Shown here piece after piece: positions 1 to 5,940 of a stretch of 7,216 nucleotides of DNA. The notes under the pieces were generated by a model. That model made no database searches, was not told the DNA's origin, and was given only the letters and a program-made list of their open reading frames with translations. Every line of letters starts with the position of its first letter. Position 1 is the stretch's first letter. Source of the DNA: an uncultured Eubacteriales bacterium. Its GTDB lineage: Bacteria > Bacillota > Clostridia > Oscillospirales > CAG-272. Position numbers and translations under genes: made by a program. The stretch is taken from the NCBI GenBank assembly GCA_934503195.1, contig CAKSVM010000123.1:1-7216 (forward strand), given 5' to 3'.

Positions 1-2
1 CG

Positions 3-386
3 CTTGAACTCATCAAGAAAACCCAGCCGATAGTCAATCTCGTCGGCGGCATGATCAACCGCGACAACATCTCGATCTCGGGCAATCAGGCACTGAAATT
101 CCTCGCCGACATCAACATCGACGTCGCTTTCATCTGCCCGTCCGGACTCTCGTTGAAGGACGGCTTCACGAGCGGAAATTACCCCGAGTGCGAACTCAAG
201 CGCATGGTCGTCGAAAAGGCGCGAAAGGTCGTTGTCCTCATGGACAAGTCAAAGCTCGGCCGCACACTTCCCTACACCTTCTGCCAGATCGACAAGGTGC
301 ATACGATTATAACCGACGACTATCTCCCCGAGGAAATCACCGTCGCGGCAGAGGCGGCCGGAGTCGAGATAATCGTAACAGGCTGA
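3..386 (+). CDS. DeoR/GlpR-family transcriptional regulator, C-terminal part (5' end outside window)
   Basis: The reading frame is open from base 3 and ends at TGA 384-386, giving about 127 residues. The usual family length is about 250, so the N-terminal DNA-binding helix-turn-helix lies upstream of the window. What is visible matches the DeoR C-terminal sensor domain, which has a sugar-isomerase-like fold and usually binds a phosphorylated sugar. The signature runs through an ELKRMVVEKARKVVVLMDKSK block, then a PYTFCQIDKVHTIITDD block, and ends GVEIIVTG. The first ATG (base 51) falls inside the conserved GGMIN segment, so it is not the true start. The stop is only 4 bases before the E2-like gene, so the regulator probably shares its transcript and may control it. 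DeoR regulators usually sit beside sugar or polyol genes; a 2-oxoacid dehydrogenase neighbour is less typical. The effector cannot be named. Family assignment is confident. Confidence 0.88.
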   Translation, partial: LELIKKTQPIVNLVGGMINRDNISISGNQALKFLADINIDVAFICPSGLSLKDGFTSGNYPECELKRMVVEKARKVVVLMDKSKLGRTLPYTFCQIDKVHTIITDDYLPEEITVAAEAAGVEIIVTG

Positions 387-390
387 TTTT

Positions 391-1293
391 ATGCGTGATC
401 AGGAACCAAACGTCGCGGGGAGAGTTAAGATCTCGCCCCGCGCGATGAACCTCGCGATAAAGAACAAAATCGATATCTCAAAGGCTCTCCCGACCGGACC
501 GATGGGTCGGATAATCGAGCGCGATATCGAGCGGCTCATCGAGGAAAAGACCGGAATCATGCCGGATCTGTCAGCATCCGCGCCTGTGGCCGTCAGCGGT
601 CAGCCGGAAGCCCCGGCCGAAAGTCCCGCGGATGTCGCGGACGCAGTGGAAAGCACGGATATCGCACCGGAAGATATCGCGCCGGTTCCGGGCGCCCGAA
701 ACGCGGAGGAGCCGGAATCAGCGAAACCGAATGAAATTCTCAGCGTCAATGAATATCCCAAAACGGCGGCCGCGCGGATGACGATGACGGCCTTCGCCGA
801 CGCGTCGGAACTCCTTATGTTCCGCAATAAACTTATAACAAAACGTGAAAAACTCGGACTCACCGACATAACGGTCGGCGGGATGGTCGCTTATGTCTTC
901 GCGAAGGCACTCGTCAGCCGTGAAACCGATGTCCGGATAAGCTTCGCGGCTTTTGAAAACGGCGCGGCACGCGATGGCGTTGTCGACGGATCGGTTTCCA
1001 GACTCGACGCTTTTTCGCGCGCGCTGAACGCCCGCGTTCCCGGATTCGCGCCGTACGTGGTGTACGATCTCTCGGATTTCGAAGCCGAAAGCTTCACCCC
1101 GCCGCTTGAAAACGGGGCGCGCATCTCGCTCGGAATCGGAAAAATTTCATACCGCGCGAAAGAGGACGGCAGCGTCGGCGCGGTTATCGGACTCACGCTC
1201 GCCTACAGCGGTTCCGACGTGTTTTCGGCGGCGCGGCTCATGGAGGAGCTTTGCTCTGAGATCGGGGATTTCACGCTTTTTCTCGCGAAATGA
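391..1293 (+). CDS. Degenerate 2-oxoacid dehydrogenase E2-like protein: subunit-binding domain plus shortened acyltransferase core, no lipoyl domain
   Basis: This 300-residue protein resembles the E2 (dihydrolipoamide acyltransferase) of pyruvate or branched-chain dehydrogenase complexes. Residues 11-52 form a peripheral subunit-binding domain (SPRAMNLAIKNKIDIS, then TGPMGRIIERDIERLI), which docks E1 or E3. Residues 53-120 are a flexible Ala/Pro/Glu-rich linker. Residues 121-292 match the E2 core in its first helices (MTAFADASELLMFRNKL) and near its end (SFTPPLENGARISLGIGKI). The stretch that normally carries the GVAVATPDGLVVPV-type segment is missing. The catalytic HxxxDG near the C terminus is replaced: His by Gly274, Asp by Phe278 and Gly by Ser279. 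The usual TFTISNLG-type segment is also altered. An in-frame TAA at 376-378 rules out an N-terminal lipoyl domain in this frame. The ribosome binding site is weak (ACAGG), so translation may couple to the upstream stop. It is probably a scaffold or docking protein rather than an acyltransferase; that role is inference. Confidence 0.8.
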   Translation: MRDQEPNVAGRVKISPRAMNLAIKNKIDISKALPTGPMGRIIERDIERLIEEKTGIMPDLSASAPVAVSGQPEAPAESPADVADAVESTDIAPEDIAPVPGARNAEEPESAKPNEILSVNEYPKTAAARMTMTAFADASELLMFRNKLITKREKLGLTDITVGGMVAYVFAKALVSRETDVRISFAAFENGAARDGVVDGSVSRLDAFSRALNARVPGFAPYVVYDLSDFEAESFTPPLENGARISLGIGKISYRAKEDGSVGAVIGLTLAYSGSDVFSAARLMEELCSEIGDFTLFLAK

Positions 1294-1312
1294 CACTTTG
1301 CAAATCACATCG

Positions 1313-1334
1313 AAAGGAATGGCAATAACCCTAA
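1313..1334 (+). promoter_or_regulatory. Ribosome binding site of the E1 fusion gene, with long spacing
   Basis: AAAGGA at 1313-1318 is the only good Shine-Dalgarno match before the ATG at 1335. About 16 bases separate them, against a usual 5-10. TAA at 1332-1334 is in frame and directly precedes the ATG, so no earlier start exists. The ATG at 1319 lies in another frame and leads to a short shadow product. The next in-frame Met is at residue 44, and using it would discard the N-terminal extension. The long spacing could lower translation or reflect local folding. Confidence 0.5.
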
Positions 1335-3809
1335 ATGCCAAGAAGTCAGTTCATCGATCCGAAAAAGGTCTTGCAGCCTGGGTACATCCACTTTGAGGAT
1401 ATCCCGGTAAACCAGTATTCCCGGACTCTCGATGAGGAAAAGACGGTCTATCCGAGGGACGATATGCTCCGCGTCTGGCGCGATATGCGTATCATCCGCG
1501 AATTCGAGACCATGTTATGTGACATAAAGACAAACTCAGAATACAACGGAATAAAATACACAAATCCCGGACCCACGCACCTCGCGATAGGCGAGGAAGC
1601 GGTCGCGGTCGGAACGGCTTTTTCACTTACAAGAGACGATCTCATCTTCGGCTCGCACCGGAATCACGGCGACGTGATAGCGAAAGGACTTTCGGCGATA
1701 CAGCTCACCGGCGACGACGAACTGTATGATATAATGAAGGAATACCTCGGCGGCGCGGTTCTCTCCGCGCTTGACGAGGACAGCTATCAGAGCGTTAAGG
1801 ATCTCGCGGTCGATTTTCTGCTTTACGGAACGCTCTCGGAGATCTTCGCGAAGAGTACGGGATTCAATAAAGGACTCGGCGGCTCAATGCACGTCTTTTT
1901 TGTGCCGTTCGGAATCTACCCGAACAACGCGATTGTCGGCGGCGCGGCTCCGATGGCACTCGGCGCGGCTCTTTATAAAAGGCTCAATAAAAAGCCGGGG
2001 ATAGTCATCGCGAACATCGGCGACGGCGCGCTAGGGCGCGGTCCGGTACTCGAATCGATGAATATGTCGGCGATGGATCAGATAAAGAAGCTCTGGAAGG
2101 AAGCCGGCGAATCGAGGGGGCTTCCGATTCTCTTCAATATATCCGACAATTTCTACGGAATGGGCGGCCAGACTCTCGGCGAGACAATGGGCTTCGGAAT
2201 GGCGGCGCGTATCGGCGCGGGCATAAATCCCGAACAGATGCACTCAGAGCGGATAAACGGCTACGATCCCTTCGCCGTGATCGACGCGGTGAAGCGTAAG
2301 AAAGAGCTTCTGACGCGCGGCGAAGGCCCCGCGCTGCTCGATATCGTGACTTATCGCACGGCAGGCCACTCAGCGTCGGATCTTTCGAGCTACCGAACCG
2401 AGGAGGAGCTTGAAACGTGGAAAAAGCTCGACCCGGTCAAATCCTTCCGCGATCGTCTGATAATCGGCGACGTAGCGTCGGGCGAGGAATTCGAAAGGCT
2501 CGACGAGGATATCATAAAGCGGATAACAAAGCTCTGCCGCCTCGCCGCGAGCGAGGATATCTCGCCGCGGATGAAGCTTTACGGCGGCATCGACGAGATC
2601 GGAAATCTCATGTTCTCGGACCACCATGTCGGGTCGATGGACGAGAGCCGCAAGGCAGAGCTTCTCACGGAACCGGAGGAAAATCCGAGAGTGATCTCAA
2701 TAAAGTCAAAATCGCGTTCGGCGGTAAAGCCCGATGGCACAGAGATACCCGCCGGGGAATATGTCGACTACCGCGACGCGCTCTTTGAGGCGATATTTGA
2801 CAGATTCGGAAAGGATCCGACGCTTGTCGCCTACGGCGAGGAAAACCGCGACTGGGGTGGCGCGAACGGAGTCTATTCGGGACTCACCGAGGCACTCCCC
2901 TACGAAAGGCTTTTCAACGCGCCGATATCCGAGGCGGCGATTGTCGGCTCGGCGGTCGGATACGCGATGTGCGGCGGACGCGCGCTGGTCGAACTCATGT
3001 ACGCTGATTTTCTCGGCTGCGCGGCCGACGAGCTTTTCAATCAGGCGGCGAAATGGCAGGCAATGTCCGCCGGGACGCTCAGAATGCCGATGGTCGTCAG
3101 AGTCACGGTCGGCTCGGAATACGGCGCACAGCACTCGCAGGACTGGACGGCACTTCCGGCGCATATTCCCGGACTGAAGGTCGTATGTCCCGCGACACCG
3201 TACGACGCGAAGGGACTGATGAACTCCGCACTCTCCGGAACCGATCCGGTCGTCTTCTTCGAGAACAAGCGGATCTATGACGTCGGTGAGACCTTCCACG
3301 AGGGCGGAGTCCCCGAGGAATATTATGAGATCCCGCTTGGCGAACCCGACATAAAGCGCGAGGGAAGCGATGTAACGATTATCTCGGTCGGCGCGGCACT
3401 CTACCGCGCGGTCAAGGCGGCCGAAATTCTCATGAAGGATCACGGCGTCTCGGCCGAGATAATCGACGCGAGATCGGTCGTGCCGTTTGACTACGAAAAG
3501 GTCATTGAGTCGGTAAAGAAGACCGGGCGGATACTTATAGTCGGCGACGGATGCGAGCGCGGATCGGTGATGAAGGACATGGCGTCCGACATATCCGAGC
3601 TTGCGTTTGACTATCTCGACGCCCCGGTGACCGTTCTCGGCGCGAAAAACCAGATCACGCCCTGCCACGAGCTTGAAGACCGCTTCTTCCCGCAGGCCGA
3701 CGATATGATCGCGATAATAAACGAACGTCTCCTCCCGCTCGACGGAATCGGGCCTTCGGAAAGATTCTCCGACGAGACCAAGCTCCGCCGCGCGAAGAGA
3801 GGTCTGTGA
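1335..3809 (+). CDS. 2-oxoacid dehydrogenase E1 component, alpha and beta subunits fused (thiamine diphosphate-dependent)
   Basis: This 824-residue protein joins E1-alpha and E1-beta, which are usually separate chains of about 330-400 and 325 residues. E1 decarboxylates a 2-oxoacid and normally passes the acyl group to lipoyl-E2. Alpha part (about 44-410): HLAIGEEAVAVG at 82-93, GSHRNHG at 106-112, KGLGGSMH at 179-186, the thiamine diphosphate/Mg motif starting GDG at 229-231 and ending DN at 271-272, and the GHSASD...YR loop with His345. Linker: about 411-475. Beta part (476-800): PISEAAIVG with the cofactor-activating Glu533, GAQHSQD with His600, then PGLKVVCPATPYDAKGL. Two insertions stand out: about 45 residues at 120-165, and about 12 between GDG and its Asn. 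The substrate (pyruvate, branched-chain acid or acetoin-type) cannot be decided. It follows the E2-like gene by 41 bases. No E3 or lipoyl protein is in the window. Confidence 0.93.
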   Translation: MPRSQFIDPKKVLQPGYIHFEDIPVNQYSRTLDEEKTVYPRDDMLRVWRDMRIIREFETMLCDIKTNSEYNGIKYTNPGPTHLAIGEEAVAVGTAFSLTRDDLIFGSHRNHGDVIAKGLSAIQLTGDDELYDIMKEYLGGAVLSALDEDSYQSVKDLAVDFLLYGTLSEIFAKSTGFNKGLGGSMHVFFVPFGIYPNNAIVGGAAPMALGAALYKRLNKKPGIVIANIGDGALGRGPVLESMNMSAMDQIKKLWKEAGESRGLPILFNISDNFYGMGGQTLGETMGFGMAARIGAGINPEQMHSERINGYDPFAVIDAVKRKKELLTRGEGPALLDIVTYRTAGHSASDLSSYRTEEELETWKKLDPVKSFRDRLIIGDVASGEEFERLDEDIIKRITKLCRLAASEDISPRMKLYGGIDEIGNLMFSDHHVGSMDESRKAELLTEPEENPRVISIKSKSRSAVKPDGTEIPAGEYVDYRDALFEAIFDRFGKDPTLVAYGEENRDWGGANGVYSGLTEALPYERLFNAPISEAAIVGSAVGYAMCGGRALVELMYADFLGCAADELFNQAAKWQAMSAGTLRMPMVVRVTVGSEYGAQHSQDWTALPAHIPGLKVVCPATPYDAKGLMNSALSGTDPVVFFENKRIYDVGETFHEGGVPEEYYEIPLGEPDIKREGSDVTIISVGAALYRAVKAAEILMKDHGVSAEIIDARSVVPFDYEKVIESVKKTGRILIVGDGCERGSVMKDMASDISELAFDYLDAPVTVLGAKNQITPCHELEDRFFPQADDMIAIINERLLPLDGIGPSERFSDETKLRRAKRGL

Positions 3810-3813
3810 CATC

Positions 3814-3835
3814 TCCCGGATAAGCGGGAATTTTT
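3814..3835 (+). terminator. Probable rho-independent terminator after the E1 gene
   Basis: TCCCG (3814-3818) pairs with CGGGA (3825-3829) around a six-base loop, followed after one A by five Ts (3831-3835). It begins 4 bases after the E1 stop. The stem is only 5 bp and the T-run is short, so termination may be incomplete. Its position, between a long unit and the AT-rich control region of the next one, supports the call. Confidence 0.5.
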
Positions 3836-3846
3836 CGCAAACTTCC

Positions 3847-3865
3847 GGTATTATTTCAAAATACC
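3847..3865. repeat. Inverted repeat GGTATT...AATACC in the control region of the TrpR-like gene
   Basis: GGTATT (3847-3852) is the exact reverse complement of AATACC (3860-3865), with 7 bases between. It directly touches the larger inverted repeat at 3866-3891, so the two form a tandem pair. It lies where the -35 part of a promoter using the TATAAT at 3868 would fall. It could be an operator; no binding protein can be assigned from sequence alone. Confidence 0.5.
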
Positions 3866-3891
3866 ACTATAATTTTTCACAAAATTATAGT
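3866..3891. promoter_or_regulatory. Perfect 11-bp inverted repeat overlapping a -10 box: candidate operator/promoter
   Basis: ACTATAATTTT (3866-3876) and AAAATTATAGT (3881-3891) are perfect reverse complements separated by TCAC. The left arm contains TATAAT (3868-3873), a consensus -10 box. No good -35 lies 16-18 bases upstream, so a promoter here would be weak or activator-dependent. No T-run follows the right arm, so it does not look like a terminator. The motif ATAGTA occurs at the right edge (3887-3892) and again at 3898-3903. A repressor bound here would cover the -10 box. The first gene downstream encodes a TrpR-like DNA-binding protein, so autoregulation is plausible but inferred. Confidence 0.55.
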
Positions 3892-3932
3892 AAAATAATA
3901 GTACATTAAAGTCTTGAAAGGAAACAACGACA

Positions 3933-4229
3933 ATGAACAAGCTGAATGATGAAAAAATCGACTTTCTCTTCAAGGGCATATTGACGCTTGAGTCTGTCGA
4001 GGAATGCTACAGCTTCTTTGAGGATCTCTGCACAGTCGCCGAACTCCAGGAGATGTCAAAGCGTCTCATGGCCGCGAAAATGCTGAAGGATAACTATATC
4101 TACACCGAGATCGCCGAAAAGACCGGGCTCAGCACCGCGACGATAAGCCGCGTCAACCGCTGCCTCAAGTACGGAAGCGACGGATATATCACCGTCCTTG
4201 AACGCCTTGAGAGATTCGACCGCAAGTGA
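3933..4229 (+). CDS. yerC: TrpR-like transcriptional regulator, YerC/YecD family
   Basis: This 98-residue protein matches the YerC/YecD group of TrpR-superfamily DNA-binding proteins, which are all-helical and about 100 residues long. A helix-turn-helix covers about 53-78 (YIYTEIAEKTGLSTATISR, then VNRCLKYG), and a preceding helical region (LCTVAELQEMSKRLMAAKML) is the usual dimer-forming part. Hand alignment to E. coli TrpR places Thr34, Arg44 and Arg73 at its Trp-contacting Thr44, Arg54 and Arg84, with one single-residue gap. The start is supported by AAAGGA at 3917-3922, ten bases before the ATG. It is the first gene after a terminator and the inverted repeats, so it probably heads the operon and may control it. 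The family's role is poorly established; a tryptophan or other small-molecule ligand is possible but unproven. Confidence 0.9.
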   Translation: MNKLNDEKIDFLFKGILTLESVEECYSFFEDLCTVAELQEMSKRLMAAKMLKDNYIYTEIAEKTGLSTATISRVNRCLKYGSDGYITVLERLERFDRK

Positions 4230-4252
4230 GCGGAAGGTGAGCGGGCGCAAAA

Positions 4253-5020
4253 ATGAGCAAACAACCTAACGCGTATTCATCGCTCGCGTCGGTCTATGAC
4301 GCGCTGAACTCAGGCGTCGACTACAAGGCGTGGGCTGACCGGATCGAGGAGCAGTTCAGACTCCATTCCGAAAAAAAGCCGGAATCAATCCTCGATCTCG
4401 CCTGCGGCACCGGAACGATGACCGTCGAGTTCGCAAGACGCGGCTACGACATGACCGGAGTCGATCTCTCCGAGGAAATGCTCTCGGAAGCCAGAGCGAA
4501 ATGCGACGCGGAGAGATTCCCGCACAGTGTCCTGCTCGTAAGGCAGGATATGTGCGAGCTTGAGCTTTACGGAACGGTCGACGCCGTCATATGCTGTCTT
4601 GACAGCCTCAACTATCTGACCGACTCAGCGTCGCTCGACCGGACCTTTTCGCACGTCTTCAATTATCTCAATCCCGGCGGACTCTTCATCTTCGACATGA
4701 ACGCCCCGGCGAAATTCGAGAAGACGTACGGAGAAAACGCCTATGTCATCGAGGAGGACGGAATTCTCTGCGCTTGGCAGAATTTCTATAACAAAAAGTC
4801 AAAGCTCTGCGATTTCTATCTCTCAATCTTCCGCGAACGCGGCGACGGACTCTGGGAACGCTTTGACGAGGAACAGCGCGAACGCTGCTATTCGCTCCGC
4901 CTTGTGAAAAAGCTTCTCGCCGAGTCGGGATTTGAGATCCTCGCTCTCACTGACGATGACGGAAATGAAGCTGACAACGACACCGAGCGTTGGTACTTCA
5001 CTGTGAAAAAGCCAGATTAA
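4253..5020 (+). CDS. Class I SAM-dependent methyltransferase (resembles the YqeM group)
   Basis: This 255-residue protein has a Rossmann-like methyltransferase domain. Motif I, which binds S-adenosylmethionine, is LDLACGTG at 47-54. The acidic residue after strand 2 is Asp71 (GVDLS), and Asp99 (RQDM) fits the adenine-contacting position. A strand-4 segment, DAVICCLDSLNYL, begins at 110, and NPGGLFIFDMN lies at 140-150. The N-terminal YSSLASVYDALN and the C-terminal LLAESGFEILAL also fit the family. The substrate is unknown; the acceptor could be a small molecule, RNA or protein. The start has GGAAGGTGA at 4232-4240, somewhat far upstream. The gene begins 23 bases after the TrpR-like gene and ends 14 bases before hslO, which suggests cotranscription. 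The fold is confident, the YqeM likeness moderate, and no function can be assigned. Confidence 0.88.
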   Translation: MSKQPNAYSSLASVYDALNSGVDYKAWADRIEEQFRLHSEKKPESILDLACGTGTMTVEFARRGYDMTGVDLSEEMLSEARAKCDAERFPHSVLLVRQDMCELELYGTVDAVICCLDSLNYLTDSASLDRTFSHVFNYLNPGGLFIFDMNAPAKFEKTYGENAYVIEEDGILCAWQNFYNKKSKLCDFYLSIFRERGDGLWERFDEEQRERCYSLRLVKKLLAESGFEILALTDDDGNEADNDTERWYFTVKKPD

Positions 5021-5022
5021 AA

Positions 5023-5034
5023 GAAGGAATTTTA
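5023..5034 (+). promoter_or_regulatory. Ribosome binding site that fixes the hslO start
   Basis: GAAGGA at 5023-5028 lies six bases before the ATG at 5035, close to ideal. The same frame is open further upstream to a TTG at 4990 inside the methyltransferase gene. That longer version would add 15 residues unlike the Hsp33 N terminus and has no comparable site, so 5035 is preferred. Confidence 0.8.
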
Positions 5035-5940
5035 ATGAAAAACCAGTCGGTAATGCTCCGCGCGATGACAAGAGACGGAAGCGCGAGGGCTTTTGTCGTC
5101 GACTCGACAAAGATCGTCGACGACGCGATAAGATATCACGGCACAACCCCGACCGCGTCGGCTCTTCTCGGACGGACTCTGACCGCCGCGTCGATGATGG
5201 GTACAATGCTGAAGGAAAAGGGCAATTCGCTGACGCTGAACGTTCGCGGAGACGGCCCGGCGGGCAATGTCATCGCCGTCTCGGATTACGCCGGGAACGT
5301 CAAGGGATATATCAGAAACCCGATAGTCGACATTCCGAAAAAGCCGAACGGCAAGCTCGACGTCTCGGGCGCGATCGGTCACGGAACGCTTTCGGTAACC
5401 AAGGATATCGGCCTTAAGGAACCATATTCGGGAATGGTCAATCTTATAAGCGGCGAAATCGCCGAGGACATAACGCAGTATTTCGCGGTGAGCGAGCAGA
5501 CGCCGAGCCTCTGCGCGCTCGGAGTGCTTGTCGACCGTGATTACACCTGTCTCGCGGCGGGCGGAGTACTCGTCTCGCTTCTCCCCTTCGCCTCCGAGGA
5601 CACGATTTCGAAGCTCGAAAGAAACGCCGCGAATCTCTCCAGCGTCTCGCATATGATCGCCGACGGAATGACTCCCGACGACATAATGAAGGTCGCGCTT
5701 GAGGGGATCGAATTCGATATTTTCGACGAGCTTGACGTCGCGTATAAATGCGACTGCTCAAAGGATCGCTGCGCCCGCGCCCTGATAAGCCTCGGCCGCA
5801 AGGATGTCGAGAAGATCTTCGAGGAATGCCGCGCTGAGGGCAAGCCCGAGGAGATCAACTTCGAGTGCCATTTCTGCGACAAGAATTACCTCTTCACAAA
5901 GGAAGAAGCTATGGAGCTTCTCGCCAAGGCCGGAAAATGA
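5035..5940 (+). CDS. hslO: Hsp33 redox-regulated chaperonin
   Basis: This is a 301-residue Hsp33, a cytosolic holdase activated by oxidative unfolding; the usual length is about 290-300. The N-terminal domain begins with the typical SVMLRAMTRDGSARAF. It contains GNSLTLNVRGDGPAGNV, then GHGTLSVTKDIG, GMVNLISGEIAEDI and YFAVSEQTPS. The C-terminal redox switch is complete: Cys239-Asp-Cys241 and Cys278-His-Phe-Cys281 give the CxC...CxxC set that binds zinc in the reduced form and makes disulfides on oxidation. An additional Cys246 lies nearby. The start at 5035 is chosen by its ribosome binding site and by homology. It lies 14 bases after the methyltransferase gene and its stop overlaps the next start as ATGA, so it is probably in an operon and translationally coupled to the downstream gene. 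The identification is firm. Confidence 0.96.
   Translation: MKNQSVMLRAMTRDGSARAFVVDSTKIVDDAIRYHGTTPTASALLGRTLTAASMMGTMLKEKGNSLTLNVRGDGPAGNVIAVSDYAGNVKGYIRNPIVDIPKKPNGKLDVSGAIGHGTLSVTKDIGLKEPYSGMVNLISGEIAEDITQYFAVSEQTPSLCALGVLVDRDYTCLAAGGVLVSLLPFASEDTISKLERNAANLSSVSHMIADGMTPDDIMKVALEGIEFDIFDELDVAYKCDCSKDRCARALISLGRKDVEKIFEECRAEGKPEEINFECHFCDKNYLFTKEEAMELLAKAGK

Noticed and set aside
2706..3812. Long open frame of 368 codons on the minus strand across the E1-beta part
   Set aside because: It is fully antisense to a well-supported E1 gene, is Arg-rich with no recognisable domain, and follows from the codon bias of the real gene.
3884..3889. Minus-strand TATAAT in the palindrome, suggesting a divergent promoter
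   Set aside because: It arises automatically from the symmetry, there is no matching -35, and no minus-strand gene lies to the left to be transcribed.
3866..3891. The perfect inverted repeat as a rho-independent terminator
   Set aside because: The stem is almost all A-T and no T-run follows on the plus strand; the G-C hairpin at 3814-3835 suits that role better.
4990..5034. N-terminal extension of hslO from TTG 4990
   Set aside because: It lies inside the methyltransferase gene and encodes residues unlike Hsp33, while the ATG at 5035 has a near-ideal ribosome binding site.
5032..5652. Open frame of 206 codons on the minus strand across hslO
   Set aside because: It is antisense to a clear Hsp33 gene, with Arg-rich low-information sequence and no domain signal.
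5865..5936. Earlier start for the TIM-barrel gene at 5865
   Set aside because: It would overlap the Hsp33 zinc-binding region by 76 bases and adds unrelated basic sequence; the ATGA overlap at 5937 fits better.
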